Below, in pieces: positions 1 through 5,667 of a DNA stretch of 5,667 nucleotides. The DNA is from a bacterium. GTDB lineage: Bacteria > Planctomycetota > J058 > JACQDU01. The position numbers and the translations under genes were made by a program. The notes under the pieces were generated by a model that worked only from the letters and a program-made list of their open reading frames with translations, ran no database searches and was not told the origin of the DNA. Every line of letters begins with the position of its first letter. Position 1 is the first letter of the stretch. The stretch spans positions 1 through 5,667 of the forward strand of contig JACQDU010000166.1 of NCBI GenBank assembly GCA_016200955.1, in the 5' to 3' direction.

Positions 1-315
1 GAGGGAGCGCTCGCGGACGCTTCCCGCGCCGTCGAGCTCCATCCGGACGATGCGGGCACCTGGTGGACCCGCGGCGTCGCGAGGTTGAGGAAGGGCGACG
101 CGGCGGGCGCGGTCTCCGACTTCGAGCGCGTCGTCGCGCTGGCGCCGGGAGACGCCGATGCCTGGAAGAACCTCGGCCTCGCCCGGGACAAGGCGGGCGA
201 CTTCGCGGCGGCCGCAGCCGCTCTCGAGCGCTACCTCGAGCTACGCCCCGACGCGGCCGAGGCGAGCGACATGCACAAGCTCATCGCCCGGCTCCGGGCT
301 CGCGCGGGGAAGTGA
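1..315 (+). CDS. TPR-repeat protein, C-terminal fragment (5' end outside window)
   Basis: The reading frame is open from base 1 to a TGA at 313-315 and gives 104 residues. It enters from the left edge, so no start codon can be assigned. The visible part is tetratricopeptide repeat: the end of one repeat (ALADASRAVELHPDDA), a full 34-residue unit beginning GTWWTRGVARLRKGD and ending VVALAPGDA, and another beginning DAWKNLGLARDKAGD and ending YLELRPDAAEA. A short basic helix (HKLIARLRARAGK) closes the protein. The helix-turn-helix spacing, the small residues at packing positions and the repeated L.P.DA endings are typical of the family. TPR arrays form scaffolds for protein-protein contacts; the partner and any N-terminal domain are unknown. 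It is the only plus-strand gene and converges on the kinase gene, with 4 bp between the stops. Confidence 0.82.
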   Translation, partial: EGALADASRAVELHPDDAGTWWTRGVARLRKGDAAGAVSDFERVVALAPGDADAWKNLGLARDKAGDFAAAAAALERYLELRPDAAEASDMHKLIARLRARAGK

Positions 316-319
316 GGGA

Positions 320-2277
320 TCAATCTCCCGCGAGGTCCCAGAGCGTGACGAGGCTCGGGTCGGCCTCCTCCTGGCCCGCCGCGACGCTCCTCCCGTCGGG
401 CGAGAAGGCGACGGTGCCGACGCTCCCCTCGGCGTCGATCGTCGCGACGGGCGTCCACTCGTCGGTCCTCCAGATCACGAGCGTCTTGTCGATGCTCCCC
501 GTCGCGAGGAGCGTCCCGTCGGGCGAGAGCGCGAGCGAGCGGATCGACCTCGAATGCTTCTCGAGCGCCGTTCTGTGCTTCCCGTCCTCGAGGCTCCAGA
601 CGTCCGCCGTCCCCGGGTACCAGCCTGCCGAGACCACGGTCCTCGCGTCGCGCGAGAGCGCGAGCGAGACGATCCAGCTCCGGTGCGGCTCGATCGCGCG
701 CGAGTGCTCCCCCGTCGCGAGGTCGGTCACGACGAGCTTTTCGTCGGGACCTCCCGAGATGACGTGCGAGCCGTCGGGCAAGAAAGCGACGCAGGCCGCC
801 GCGTGCGAGCGGATCTTCTTCGAGAGCGTGAGCTCGCCCGAGGCCGCGATGTCCCAGAGAGCGAGCGAGCCCTCGCTGCTCCCCGTGACCGCGCGCTTCC
901 CGTCGGGAGAGACGGCGAGCGCGTTGATCTGCCCCCCGTGAACGCCGTCTGGCTGGCAGCGCCAGCTCCGGCGAGCATCTTCGCGGAGTCCCAGACCTTC
1001 ACTCTCCCGTCGTAGCCCGCCGTGAGGGCGCGCTTCCCGTCGGGCGTCCACGCCACGCTCCAGGTCAGGTCGGGACCCGGCAGCGTCGCGAGGGGCACGA
1101 CGTTCTTCCCCACGTTCTCCGCGCGCCAGAGCTTGATCGTGAAGTCGCCGCCTCCGGTCAAGAGACACCGCCCGTCGGGAGAGAAGGCCGAGCCCATGAC
1201 CTTGTTCTTGTGCGCTCCGCTCCAGCGCCGCTTCGGGTCGATCTTCGCGGGAGGCGGGCTCGAGCGCACCTTCGTCTCGGCCGGCTTCACGGGAGTCGGG
1301 GGAGGAGGCGTCTCGTTCTTCGCGACGATCGGCTCCGGGACGGGCTCGCCCTTGGTGAAGGCGAGAACGGAGAGAAGGCCGAGCACGAGCACGAGCACGA
1401 CCGCGAGCGCGAGACGGCCCGTGCCGGGAGAGCCCGCTCCCGCGAGGGCATCCAGCTCCTTGGCGACGTCGAGCGCGCTCGCGGGGCGGGCGGCCGGGTC
1501 CTTCGCGAGGAGCCGGAGCACGAGAGCGTCGAGCGCGGGAGGGACGTCGGGCACGAGCGAGCCCGGCGCGCGCGGCTTCGACGTCAGGTGAGCTTTCAGG
1601 AGAGAGAGACCCGCTCCCTCGAAGGGTGGCCTTCCCGTGAGGAGCGCGAAGATGGTCGCACCGAGAGCGTAGAGGTCCGTGCGCGCGTCGATCCGCGCCT
1701 CGCCTCCGTCGGCTTGCTCGGGCGCCATGAACTCGAGCGTGCCCACGAGCTCTCCGGCTCGCGTGAGGCCGGCGCTCTGGGCGAGGCTGTCGGCGCTCCT
1801 CCGGACGACGCCGAAGTCGCAGAGCTTGGCGTTCCTCTCCGAGTCGAGGAGCACGTTCGCGGGCTTCAGGTCCCGGTGCACGAGCCCCGCCGCGTGGACC
1901 GCCGCGAGGGCGCGCGCGACCTGCGCGCCGAGCCTGACGGCTTCCTTCCAGGGGAGCGGCCCTCGCGCCAGCTCTCCTTGGAGCGAGCCTCCCGGGATGT
2001 ACTCGAGGACGAGGAAGGGCCGCCCCTCCTCCTCTCCCGTCTCGAGGACCGCCGCGACGTTCGGGTGAGACACGGCCCTGAGCGCCCTCGCCTCTCTGTG
2101 AAAGCGCGCCATGAAGCGCTCGTCGCTAGCGATCTCGGCGCCGATCACCTTGATCGCGACCGAGGTCCCTCGGGCGTCTTCTCCCCTGTAGACGGCTCCC
2201 ATGCCGCCTCTCCCGAGAGCCTCGACGACTCGATACGAGCCGAGCCGTGCTCCCGGGAAGAGGTCGTCTGCGGCCAC
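320..2277 (-). CDS. Membrane Ser/Thr protein kinase with C-terminal seven-blade WD40 propeller; -1 frame change at the G6 run
   Basis: Hanks-type (PknB-like) kinase. The start is GTG at 2277, with AGGAG six bases upstream. Kinase domain, about residues 14-280: glycine loop GRGGMGAVY (22-30), VAIK lysine K43, alpha-C glutamate probably E62, catalytic loop HRDLKPANV (134-142, base D136), DFG (154-156), GT before APEQ (185-188). All catalytic residues are present. One hydrophobic segment follows (about 289-307), then a proline-rich linker (311-345), then WD40 blades with recurring SPDG turns. Blades 1-2 (about 352-430) share the kinase frame. Blades 3-7 lie in the -1 frame, which ends at a TGA (322-320). 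Read straight, the protein stops at 727 after 516 residues with a 67-residue Ser/Arg-rich tail that does not look like protein. With -1 slippage or one more G at 937-932, it is 652 residues with a complete propeller. By PknB precedent the kinase is cytoplasmic and the propeller outside the membrane. The ligand and substrates are unknown. It probably shares a transcript with aspS. Confidence 0.9.
891..937 (-). other. Frame-change site: G6 run, slippery heptamer form and downstream stem-loop
   Basis: On the minus strand the kinase frame reads ACG GGG GGC, so the heptamer G GGG GGC (937-931) has the X XXY YYZ form in the right phase for -1 slippage. Re-pairing as GGG GGG followed by CAG gives the junction AFTGGQINALAVSPDG, which joins smoothly into WD40 blade 3. 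After a 7-nt spacer (930-924) a stem-loop can form: 923-918 pairs with 897-892 (6 bp), a 2x2 internal loop follows, then 915-911 pairs with 904-900 (5 bp) around a 6-nt loop. The layout is that of a programmed -1 site. It equally fits a lost G in a homopolymer, and in GC-rich coding DNA such a stem can arise by chance. Confidence 0.5.
1381..1398 (-). repeat. Three perfect tandem copies of a hexanucleotide (GAGCAC on +, GTGCTC on -)
   Basis: Three adjacent identical 6-bp units lie inside the kinase gene and encode Val-Leu three times (residues 294-299), the core of the membrane segment AVVLVLVLG. Gain or loss of a unit would keep the reading frame and change the hydrophobic helix by two residues. 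It may simply reflect codon preference in a low-complexity hydrophobic stretch. Confidence 0.6.
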
Positions 2278-2283
2278 GCTCGT

Positions 2284-2288
2284 CTCCT
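2284..2288 (-). promoter_or_regulatory. Ribosome binding site of the kinase gene
   Basis: AGGAG on the minus strand lies 6 nt before the GTG at 2277 and supports that non-ATG start. It falls in the 15-bp gap after the aspS TAG (2295-2293), so a ribosome ending aspS would still cover it. This suggests translational coupling. Confidence 0.7.
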
Positions 2289-2292
2289 GCGA

Positions 2293-4245
2293 CTACGGCT
2301 TCGGGGGAGGCGGCGAGCACGCCTGGATATGAAGCTCACCGAGCTGCTCCGCCTCGGCGATGCTCGGAGCGTCCGTCATGGGATCCGTCGCCCGGTTCGT
2401 CTTCGGGAACGCGATCACGTCCCGGATCGACGGCGTCTTCGAGAGCATGGCGCAGAAACGGTCCACCCCGAGCGCGATCCCACCGTGAGGCGGCGCGCCG
2501 TAGCGGAAGGCCGAGAGGAGGAACCCGAACCGCCGCTTCTGCACCTCCTCGGAGAGCCCGAGGATCCCGAAGATCCTCTTCTGGAGCTCGGGCGTGTGGA
2601 TGCGCACCGAGCCCGAGCCGAGCTCGGTCCCGTTGAGCACGAGGTCGTAGTGCCGCGAGCGGACCAGGAGCGGATCCGACTCGAGCTTGTCCATGTCCTC
2701 GGGCCGCGGGTCGGTGAACGGGTGAGACTCGGGCGCGTAGCCGCCCTCGCGGTTCGGGTCCTCGCAGAAGAGCGGGAACTCGACCGCCCAGACGAACTCC
2801 ATGCGCGCGGGTTCCTTCTCCCTGAGGCCCAGCTTCTCGGCCACGTGGAGGCGCACGAGGCCCATGGCCTCGGCCGCGGTCCTCTCCTTCTGGTTCGCGA
2901 TGAGCAAGACGAGGTCGCCCTTCACGCCTCCCACGGCCGCGAGGAGGGCCTCGACGAGCTCATCGGTCGCGAGCTTCCCGAGAGAAGTCTGCGCGCGGTC
3001 CTTCCCCTTCGCGCCCTTCTCGCCCACGACCTTGAGCCACGCGACTCCCTTGATCCCCTTGTCCGAAACGACCGAGGCGAGAGAGTCCAGGTCCTTGCGC
3101 GAGAACTTCTCGGCGCTCTCGGGCACTCGAAGCGCGCGCGCGGCGCCGCCGAGAGCGGCCTTCCCGCCCGGGAGCGTCCTCGTGGCCGTCGCGGCTTCCT
3201 TGAGGAAGCCCTCGGCCTTCGCGCACTCGGCCGTCACGTCCACGATCTCGAGCGCGAAGCGGAGGTCCGGCTTGTCGCTCCCGTACTTGAGGAGCGCTTC
3301 CTGGAAGGTGATCCGGCGGAAAGGCGCCTTGACCGCTCGCAGGCCCTTGGCGCGCGCGGGCTCGCTCGGCTCGAGGACGGACGCGGCGGCGTGGCATGCG
3401 GCCTCGACGGCTCCCTCGACTTCTCGCAGCACGTCTTCTTCCGTGACGAACGTCATCTCGAGGTCGAGCTGCGTGAACTCGGGCTGGCGGTCCTTCCTCA
3501 GGTCCTCGTCGCGGAAGCAGCGCACGATCTGGTAGTAGCGGTCGAAGCCGCCCACCATGAGGAGCTGCTTGAAGAGCTGCGGGCTCTGCGGGAGCGCGTA
3601 GAAGTGGCCCGGGTGGATCCGCGACGGCACGAGGTAGTCGCGCGAGCCTTCCGGCGTCGACTTCGTGAGGAATGGCGTCTCCACGTCCACGAACCCGCGG
3701 GAGTCGAACCACGAGCGGAACGCGGAGCAGATCCTGTGGCGGAGCATGATCCGCTGCTGGAGCGACGGCCGCCTGAGGTCGAGGTAGCGGAACTGCATCC
3801 GCACCTCCTCGTCGGTCTCCTTGCCCTTCTTCGCGTCCACGTCGGCGCTCGTGCCCGTGGGGACGGGCAGGTTCTTCACGTCCTGCGGCACGCGGGCGAG
3901 AAAGACGAGGTCCGAGACCTCGACCTCGACCTCGCCGGTCGGGTTCTCCTTGCGGACGCTCTCGGCATCGCGGAGGCGGACCTTGCCCTGGACCTTCAGG
4001 ATCTCCTCGATCCGGATCGTGGACGCACCCTGCTTCTCGAGCCCGGGGTGACAGGCGAGGTCGAGCACGATCTGCGCGATCCCGTAACGGTCGCGCAGGT
4101 CGACGAAGATGAGAGAGCCGTGGTCGCGGCGGCGGTCCACCCAGCCGCAGAGAGTGACCTGCGCTCCCTCGTGCTTCTTCCCGAGCTCTCCGAGCGCGTG
4201 GGAGCGGATCGTCGTCCGGAACGAGCTCTCCTCCGATTGGGCCAA
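2293..4245 (-). CDS. aspS: Aspartyl-tRNA synthetase, bacterial type, probably non-discriminating
   Basis: Class IIb synthetase that activates aspartate with ATP and transfers it to tRNA-Asp in the cytoplasm; 650 residues, longer than the usual 580-600. Order: N-terminal OB-fold anticodon-binding domain (about 28-115, GWVDRRRDHGSLIFVDLRD); catalytic core with motif 1 region (GFVDVETPFLTKSTPEGSRDYLVPSR, 184-209 in parts), QSPQ (220-223), motif 2 (CFRDEDLRKDRQPEFTQLDLE, about 243-263) and motif 3 (GIALGVDRF, 589-597); the bacterial GAD insertion domain (about 320-465). Extra length lies in a Lys/Asp-rich stretch (about 118-146), near 289-305, around 345-370 and near 408-420. His42 in RDHG matches the residue linked to tRNA-Asn recognition in Pseudomonas aeruginosa AspRS; E. 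coli has Leu. The usual HHPFT reads SHPFT (507-511). The start is TTG with AGGAGG 5 nt upstream, and no in-frame ATG was seen near it. The C-terminus is a short proline tail. It is first in an operon with the kinase gene. Confidence 0.98.
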   Translation of the reverse strand: MAQSEESSFRTTIRSHALGELGKKHEGAQVTLCGWVDRRRDHGSLIFVDLRDRYGIAQIVLDLACHPGLEKQGASTIRIEEILKVQGKVRLRDAESVRKENPTGEVEVEVSDLVFLARVPQDVKNLPVPTGTSADVDAKKGKETDEEVRMQFRYLDLRRPSLQQRIMLRHRICSAFRSWFDSRGFVDVETPFLTKSTPEGSRDYLVPSRIHPGHFYALPQSPQLFKQLLMVGGFDRYYQIVRCFRDEDLRKDRQPEFTQLDLEMTFVTEEDVLREVEGAVEAACHAAASVLEPSEPARAKGLRAVKAPFRRITFQEALLKYGSDKPDLRFALEIVDVTAECAKAEGFLKEAATATRTLPGGKAALGGAARALRVPESAEKFSRKDLDSLASVVSDKGIKGVAWLKVVGEKGAKGKDRAQTSLGKLATDELVEALLAAVGGVKGDLVLLIANQKERTAAEAMGLVRLHVAEKLGLREKEPARMEFVWAVEFPLFCEDPNREGGYAPESHPFTDPRPEDMDKLESDPLLVRSRHYDLVLNGTELGSGSVRIHTPELQKRIFGILGLSEEVQKRRFGFLLSAFRYGAPPHGGIALGVDRFCAMLSKTPSIRDVIAFPKTNRATDPMTDAPSIAEAEQLGELHIQACSPPPPKP

Positions 4246-4250
4246 GGAAG

Positions 4251-4256
4251 CCTCCT
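4251..4256 (-). promoter_or_regulatory. Ribosome binding site of aspS
   Basis: A perfect AGGAGG on the minus strand lies 5 nt before the TTG at 4245. Its strength and spacing decide for this rare start codon. The translated N-terminus also lines up with other AspRS proteins from there. Confidence 0.75.
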
Positions 4257-4311
4257 CGCTTGCTGACGTTTCCCGGACACGAGAGCGGCTCTGGCCCGCG
4301 GAAAGCGCCGT

Positions 4312-4339
4312 ATCTTACGGTGACTCGGACGTGGATCAA
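4312..4339 (-). promoter_or_regulatory. Predicted sigma-70-type promoter of the aspS-kinase operon
   Basis: TTGATC (4339-4334) matches TTGACA at four of six positions. TAAGAT (4317-4312) matches TATAAT at four of six. The spacer is 16 bp. The -10 region is a rare AT-rich island in very GC-rich DNA and lies 67 nt upstream of the aspS start, which implies a leader of about 60 nt beginning near 4305. There is no experimental support, and sigma-factor preference in this organism is unknown. Confidence 0.45.
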
Positions 4340-4452
4340 GGCGAGGGGTGTCGTCGGTTGCGTCCGCACGCGTCTCCGGAAACGCCGCGTCCCCGGAAGA
4401 GGACGGGCGCGTTGCGCCCTGCTCTTCGGGGGACTCTTCGATCTCCGGCGTC

Positions 4453-4470
4453 GGGCGAGCGCTCTCGCCC
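4453..4470 (-). terminator. Short perfect hairpin downstream of the glycosyltransferase gene
   Basis: GGGCGAG (4470-4464) and CTCGCCC (4459-4453) form a perfect 7-bp stem around the tetraloop AGCG. It lies 12 nt after the larger hairpin and has no T run on either strand. It could be a second, backup termination or mRNA-protecting structure, or an operator-like inverted repeat upstream of the aspS promoter. Confidence 0.35.
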
Positions 4471-4482
4471 TCTTGTCCTGGG

Positions 4483-4534
4483 AGGCGGGCGGCCGGGGCC
4501 TCCTTCGTCACCGCGCGGCCCCGACCTCCCGCCC
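4483..4534 (-). terminator. Large GC-rich hairpin just after the glycosyltransferase stop codon
   Basis: On the minus strand, 4534-4517 can pair with 4500-4483 over 18 positions: 15 Watson-Crick pairs, two G-U wobbles (4524/4493 and 4534/4483) and one A-G mismatch (4527/4490), with a 16-nt loop (4516-4501). It begins 9 nt after the TGA (4546-4544). The position fits a transcript end or 3'-protecting structure. No U tract follows, so it is not a classical intrinsic terminator; U-less hairpins are often proposed for GC-rich bacteria. It would separate the glycosyltransferase transcript from the aspS promoter about 150 bp further on. Confidence 0.5.
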
Positions 4535-4543
4535 ATGTCTTCT

Positions 4544-5667
4544 TCAGGCCACGAAGGCCTCGAGCGGCGAGGCGGCCTCGACCCGCGCGAGGACCTCGTC
4601 CGCGATCGTCCGCGCCGCGTCCGGGCGAGCGATCCTCCGCGCGCGGCGAGAGAGCCACGCTCGCCCGACCTCGTCCGAGAGGAGGCGGGCCGCGGCCCTC
4701 CCGGCCGCCTCGGGCGTCCCGGCCGAGATCGCCGCGCCGCGGTCGGCCGCGTAGCGCGCGTTCGCGCTCTCCTGACCGGGAGCGGCCTCGTAGAAGACGA
4801 GCGGCTTCCCGAGCGCGAGGCACTCGCTCGTCGTGAGGCCGCCCGGCTTCGTGACGACCACGTCGGCTCCCCGCAGGAGGTCGACGATCGGGTCGACGAA
4901 GCCCAGCACCCTCACCGGAGCGGGGAGAGCGGCCGCGACCGCCGCCGCCTCGACGAGGAGCCTCTCGTTCCTCCCGCAGACGGCGACGATCTCCGCGTTC
5001 CCGTGCGTCGCGAGGGCCGTCGCTCTCATGACCGAGACGAGCGGCCCCATGCCCGTGCCGCCCGCCAGGATCACGACGGTCGGCCGCGAGAGAGGCAGGC
5101 CCGCGGAACGCTTCGCTCGCAGCAGGTCGTAGTCTTCCCCGAAGACCGGGTCGACCGGGATCCCGCTCCGCACGATCGTCTCCCGCGGCACTCCTCCCGC
5201 GAGGAGGTCCGCGACGGCGCGGCCCGGCGGGCAGAACGTCACGTCCGCCTCGGGTTGCCGCCAGAGGCCGTGCGCGACGTAGTCCGTCACGACCGCGAAG
5301 ATCGGCGCGTCGAGCCGTCCCGCGCGCCTCTCGTGGAGCGCGACCTCGAGCGGGAGGAAGTGCGTGCACACGACCGCCGCGGGCCGCGAGGTCCGGAGGA
5401 GCTTCGAGAGCCTTCTCCCGTTCCAGCCGTTCGAGACGCTCCGCGCGGCGCGGAAGACCGGCGAGCGGTCGACGTTCCGGGTCGCCTTGAAGAACGCGCC
5501 GTAGATGCTCGGCGTCCTCGCGACCGTCGCGTCGAAGGTGCCCGTGTAGATCTTCCTGAAAGTCGGCCTCACCTCGTCGAGCGCGTCCACGACGCGCACC
5601 TCGCGGCACGGGTCGGCGGCCAGGAAAGCCTTCGCCAGTGCGCGCGCCGCCTGCTTGTGCCCGCCGC
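4544..5667 (-). CDS. GT28 / MGDG-synthase-like lipid glycosyltransferase (N-terminus outside window)
   Basis: The frame is open from the right edge (first full codon at 5665) to a TGA (4546-4544), giving 373 residues. The first visible residues, GGHKQAARALAKAF, match the Gly-Gly-His loop near the start of the MGDG-synthase N-terminal domain, so probably only 10-20 residues are missing. A Val codon at 5599 could act as GTG start but would remove this conserved segment, so it is not chosen. Further family signatures: VTDYVAHGLW (about 126-135), SGIPVDPVF, the GGTGMG loop and the C-terminal sugar-nucleotide site with ADVVVTKPGGLTTSE, a following PGQESAN and tail helices. This is the layout of plant MGDG synthase, Bacillus UgtP and, more distantly, MurG: transfer of a sugar from a nucleotide sugar to a membrane lipid, probably diacylglycerol, at the inner leaflet. 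Sugar and acceptor cannot be read from the sequence. A hairpin follows the stop. Confidence 0.88.
   Translation of the reverse strand, partial: GGHKQAARALAKAFLAADPCREVRVVDALDEVRPTFRKIYTGTFDATVARTPSIYGAFFKATRNVDRSPVFRAARSVSNGWNGRRLSKLLRTSRPAAVVCTHFLPLEVALHERRAGRLDAPIFAVVTDYVAHGLWRQPEADVTFCPPGRAVADLLAGGVPRETIVRSGIPVDPVFGEDYDLLRAKRSAGLPLSRPTVVILAGGTGMGPLVSVMRATALATHGNAEIVAVCGRNERLLVEAAAVAAALPAPVRVLGFVDPIVDLLRGADVVVTKPGGLTTSECLALGKPLVFYEAAPGQESANARYAADRGAAISAGTPEAAGRAAARLLSDEVGRAWLSRRARRIARPDAARTIADEVLARVEAASPLEAFVA

Noticed and set aside
63..1015. Plus-strand open frames across the TPR end and the WD40 region
   Set aside because: They overlap a clear TPR frame and clear WD40 blades, and their translations are low-complexity Arg/Ser/Pro-rich.
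350..1190. Recurrent CCCGTCGGGCGAGA-like words on the plus strand, which at first look like a dispersed repeat or array
   Set aside because: They are the codons of the SPDGxR/K turns of successive WD40 blades, spaced by blade length, and are explained by the protein repeat.
1210..4266. Very long plus-strand open frame opposite aspS and the kinase
   Set aside because: It is the antisense shadow of GC-rich coding DNA. The translation is Arg/Glu/Leu-rich with no recognisable domain, while the minus strand codes for well-known families over the whole stretch.
3996..4512. Minus-strand stop-free frame from a GTG at 4512 (VTKEAPAARLPGQEGESARP...)
   Set aside because: The first part has a fairly protein-like acidic composition, but the frame runs through the predicted promoter and into aspS out of phase. 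Its best upstream GGGAGG is 13 nt away. It is probably chance in GC-rich DNA; conservation in relatives would reopen it.
4336..4536. Small minus-strand frame between the glycosyltransferase and aspS beginning with ATG
   Set aside because: The composition is Gly/Arg/Pro-rich, there is no convincing ribosome binding site, and it covers the large hairpin and the -35 element of the predicted aspS promoter.
1..5667. CRISPR array, tRNA, rRNA, insertion sequence or phage gene
   Set aside because: No regular repeat-spacer pattern, tRNA-like cloverleaf, rRNA sequence, transposase motif or terminal inverted repeats were seen on reading both strands.

Overview
This is a high-GC bacterial window (GC-rich throughout, with strong G/C preference at third codon positions). 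It carries four protein-coding genes and almost no spare DNA. The mix is a bacterial-type aspartyl-tRNA synthetase, a transmembrane Hanks-type Ser/Thr kinase with a WD40 propeller, a TPR protein and an MGDG-synthase-like glycosyltransferase. That mix suits a large-genome, signalling-rich lineage such as Planctomycetota, Acidobacteriota or Myxococcota. This is inference from gene content; no marker here fixes the phylum.

Layout: bases 1-315 (+) are the 3' end of a TPR-repeat gene that enters from the left edge. It converges on a minus-strand kinase-WD40 gene (2277 down to 320), with 4 bp between the two stop codons. Directly upstream of the kinase, on the same strand, lies aspS (4245 down to 2293), only 15 bp away, and the kinase ribosome binding site sits in that gap. 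aspS and the kinase therefore look like a two-gene operon. The 298 bp upstream of aspS hold a plausible sigma-70-type promoter (4339-4312) and two GC-rich hairpins that probably end the transcript of the next gene. That gene, a GT28/MGDG-synthase-family glycosyltransferase, is also on the minus strand (stop at 4544) and runs off the right edge with only a few N-terminal residues missing.

The most notable point is a -1 frame change inside the kinase gene at a run of six G (minus strand, 937-932). Kinase domain, membrane segment and the first two WD40 blades are in one frame. Blades three to seven are in the -1 frame and remain intact to a proper stop. The site reads G GGG GGC in the correct phase for -1 slippage and is followed after 7 nt by a predicted two-part stem-loop. 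One missing G in the read would give the same protein. Restored, the protein is 652 residues and has exactly seven blades, one closed beta-propeller. Sequencing error, true indel or phase variation, and programmed frameshifting are all possible and can be told apart by simple checks.

Functionally, aspS is housekeeping. A histidine in its anticodon-binding domain suggests the non-discriminating type that also charges tRNA-Asn. The kinase is probably a membrane receptor kinase. The glycosyltransferase probably adds sugar to a membrane lipid. No mobile element, CRISPR array, tRNA or rRNA was seen.
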